Shown here: positions 62,691 through 64,000 of the stretch, in pieces | How the letters are laid out: each line of letters begins with the position of its first letter | How positions within the stretch are numbered: position 1 is the stretch's first letter | Translations under genes and position numbers: made by a program | The notes under the pieces: model-generated | What the model saw: the letters and a program-made list of their open reading frames with translations, nothing else | The model's database searches: none | Told to the model about the DNA's origin: nothing | Assembly (NCBI RefSeq): GCF_900104255.1 | Contig: NZ_FNKZ01000001.1 | Location: 712,001 to 776,000 of the forward strand | Length of the DNA: 64,000 bases | Origin: Pseudoxanthomonas sp. CF385 | Lineage (GTDB): Bacteria; Pseudomonadota; Gammaproteobacteria; Xanthomonadales; Xanthomonadaceae | Direction: 5' to 3'

Positions 62691-63452
62691 ATGAGCGAAT
62701 CCCCCTACGAACGCGGCACCACCCATTTCGGCTTCCGCGACGTCGCCGCCCGAGAAAAGCAGAAGCTGGTCGGCGAGGTCTTCACGTCGGTCGCCGGCAA
62801 GTACGACCTGATGAACGACCTGATGAGCCTGGGCATCCATCGGGTCTGGAAGCGCTATTTCGTCGGCACCTGCCAGGTCAAGCGCGGCGACCGCGTGCTC
62901 GACCTCGCCGGCGGCACCGGCGACATCGCCGCGCTGCTGAAGGATCGCGTCGGCGATGCCGGGCAGATCGTGCTGGGCGACATCAACGCCGGCATGCTGT
63001 CGGTGGGGCGCGACCGGCTGACCGACCGCGGCCTGGTGCAGGGCCTGGAGTACGTGCAGTGCAACGCCGAGGCGCTGCCGTTCCCGGACGCGAGTTTCGA
63101 CCTGGTCACCATTGCCTTCGGCCTGCGCAACGTCACCGACAAGGACGCGGCGCTGCGCGAGATGCATCGGGTGCTGAAAGTGGGCGGGCAGGCGCGCGTG
63201 CTGGAGTTCTCGGAAGTGACCGTCGACTGGTTCAAGCCGGTCTACGACTTCCACTCGTTCAAGGTGCTGCCGAAGCTGGGCCAGCTGTTCGCCCAGGACG
63301 CCGGCAGCTACCAGTACCTGGCCGAGAGCATCCGCCAGCACCCGCCGCAGGCCGAACTGCAGGGCATGATGGACGCCGCCGGCTTCGCCCGGACCAGCTT
63401 CCGCAACCTGTCCGCGGGGATCGTGGCCATCCACACCGGCTACAAGGTCTGA
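62691..63452 (+). CDS. ubiE: Demethylubiquinone/demethylmenaquinone C-methyltransferase
   Basis: The 253-residue methyltransferase catalyses the C-methylation step of ubiquinone (and menaquinone) synthesis with S-adenosylmethionine. Motifs are standard: FTSVAGKYDLMNDLMSLGIH, the SAM-binding VLDLAGGTGDIA, NAEALPFPD, TIAFGLRNVTDK, and a C-terminal GIVAIHTGYKV. Length is normal. The start immediately follows a -10-like box. An M1-like peptidase gene begins 87 bases downstream on the same strand. Confidence 0.97.
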   Translation: MSESPYERGTTHFGFRDVAAREKQKLVGEVFTSVAGKYDLMNDLMSLGIHRVWKRYFVGTCQVKRGDRVLDLAGGTGDIAALLKDRVGDAGQIVLGDINAGMLSVGRDRLTDRGLVQGLEYVQCNAEALPFPDASFDLVTIAFGLRNVTDKDAALREMHRVLKVGGQARVLEFSEVTVDWFKPVYDFHSFKVLPKLGQLFAQDAGSYQYLAESIRQHPPQAELQGMMDAAGFARTSFRNLSAGIVAIHTGYKV

Positions 63453-63539
63453 GGACGCGCGCCGGTCAGGGACGGTAGGGGCCGGCCGCCGCGCGGCGCG
63501 GTAAACTTGGGGCTTCCCCCGATCGCTGGAAGTCCCCTG

Positions 63540-64000
63540 ATGCGTTCACTGGCTTTGCTGTTGTCCTGTGCCGCCGTATTGGCGGCCGGGTGCTCCAAGG
63601 AACCCGAAACCACCCCCGTGGCCACGCCCAAGAAACCCGTCGTCGCCCAGGTCGCCGACCACGACGAGCACTCCTACGCCGAGCCGCAGAAGGTCGCCAT
63701 CGCCGACCTGGCGCTGGACATCGCCGTCGACTTCGACGCCAAGACGATCGGCGGTACCGCCACCTACACCCTGGACTGGAAGGACAAGGCCGCCACCCAG
63801 CTGGTGCTGGATACGCGCGACCTGACCATCGCGAAGGTCGAGGGCGAGGCCAACAACGCGTGGTCGCCGCTGAAGTACGCGTTGGCCGCCAAGGATCCGG
63901 TGCTGGGCAGCAAGCTGACCATCGAGACGCCGGCACGCAACGCCAAGGTCAGGGTCACCTACACGAGCTCGCCTGAGGCCTCCGGCCTGCAGTGGCTGAC
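63540..64000 (+). CDS. M1-family metallopeptidase lipoprotein, N-terminal part (runs off the window)
   Basis: The reading frame runs from the ATG at 63540 to the window edge, 153 codons. It has a lipoprotein signal (LLLSCAAVLAAGC, lipobox AAGC). A domain with HSYAEPQKVAIADLALDIAV, GGTATYTLDWKD and LVLDTRDLTI follows, which matches the N-terminal beta domain of M1 aminopeptidases of the leukotriene-A4-hydrolase type. The zinc motif HExxH would lie beyond the window, so activity cannot be judged. A TGGAAG lies ahead of the start. Confidence 0.75.
   Translation, partial: MRSLALLLSCAAVLAAGCSKEPETTPVATPKKPVVAQVADHDEHSYAEPQKVAIADLALDIAVDFDAKTIGGTATYTLDWKDKAATQLVLDTRDLTIAKVEGEANNAWSPLKYALAAKDPVLGSKLTIETPARNAKVRVTYTSSPEASGLQWL

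Overview
The window is a GC-rich, gene-dense chromosomal segment of a gammaproteobacterium of the Xanthomonas / Pseudoxanthomonas / Lysobacter group. The evidence is the conserved lptM-like lipoprotein, dapF, DUF484, xerC, hslV and hslU order, an AlgR-type regulator next to hemC, many TonB-dependent receptors, secreted S9 and metallo-peptidases, and the tryptophan-halogenase/SapC/cupin cluster that family carries beside sugar receptors. The genus cannot be fixed from the sequence alone. I saw no rRNA, tRNA, insertion sequence, prophage or CRISPR array.

Layout. Positions 1-1366: the start of an ATP-dependent DNA ligase and its metallo-beta-lactamase-fold exonuclease partner. 1843-8550: a signalling block of a MASE1-PAS-GGDEF cyclase translationally coupled to a sensor-PAS-EAL phosphodiesterase, convergent with a soluble PAS-PAS chemoreceptor. 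9371-23369: an operon of a 3192-residue repeat-rich secreted protein, an outer-membrane barrel with an Ig-like N-terminus, and an OmpA-type peptidoglycan-binding protein. A CRP/Clp-type site lies upstream. 23473-25608: a TonB-dependent receptor.

25605-37579 is a carbohydrate-type locus. A LacI-family regulator sits between a GH30 glycosidase/polysaccharide deacetylase operon and a large TonB-dependent receptor. The two outward promoters carry near-identical operators (TGACAGCGCTGTCA and TGACAACGCTGTCA) overlapping core promoter elements. After a strong terminator come halogenase, SapC, cupin/JmjC and a second halogenase, whose joint biochemical role is not established.

37614-52761 is mixed: a sirtuin, a hybrid GGDEF/EAL protein, a TonB-like protein with a lipoprotein signal, an esterase, an AlgR-type regulator, hemC, a DUF481 outer-membrane protein, a lipoprotein, a WYL regulator, a lipocalin and two secreted S9 peptidases. 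52986-64000 holds YbaN, the lptM-to-hslU housekeeping run, a PhnA/YjdM protein, a cytosine deaminase, two tandem paralogous secreted zinc proteases, ubiE and the start of an M1-family lipoprotein peptidase.

Two cross-cutting signals stand out. Five genes have a -10-like hexamer exactly 6 nt before the ATG and no Shine-Dalgarno sequence, which suggests leaderless mRNAs. The giant surface gene has an 8-G tract inside a repeat, which could be a phase-variation site. The best candidates for undescribed biology are the three-gene surface operon and the halogenase/SapC/cupin module.
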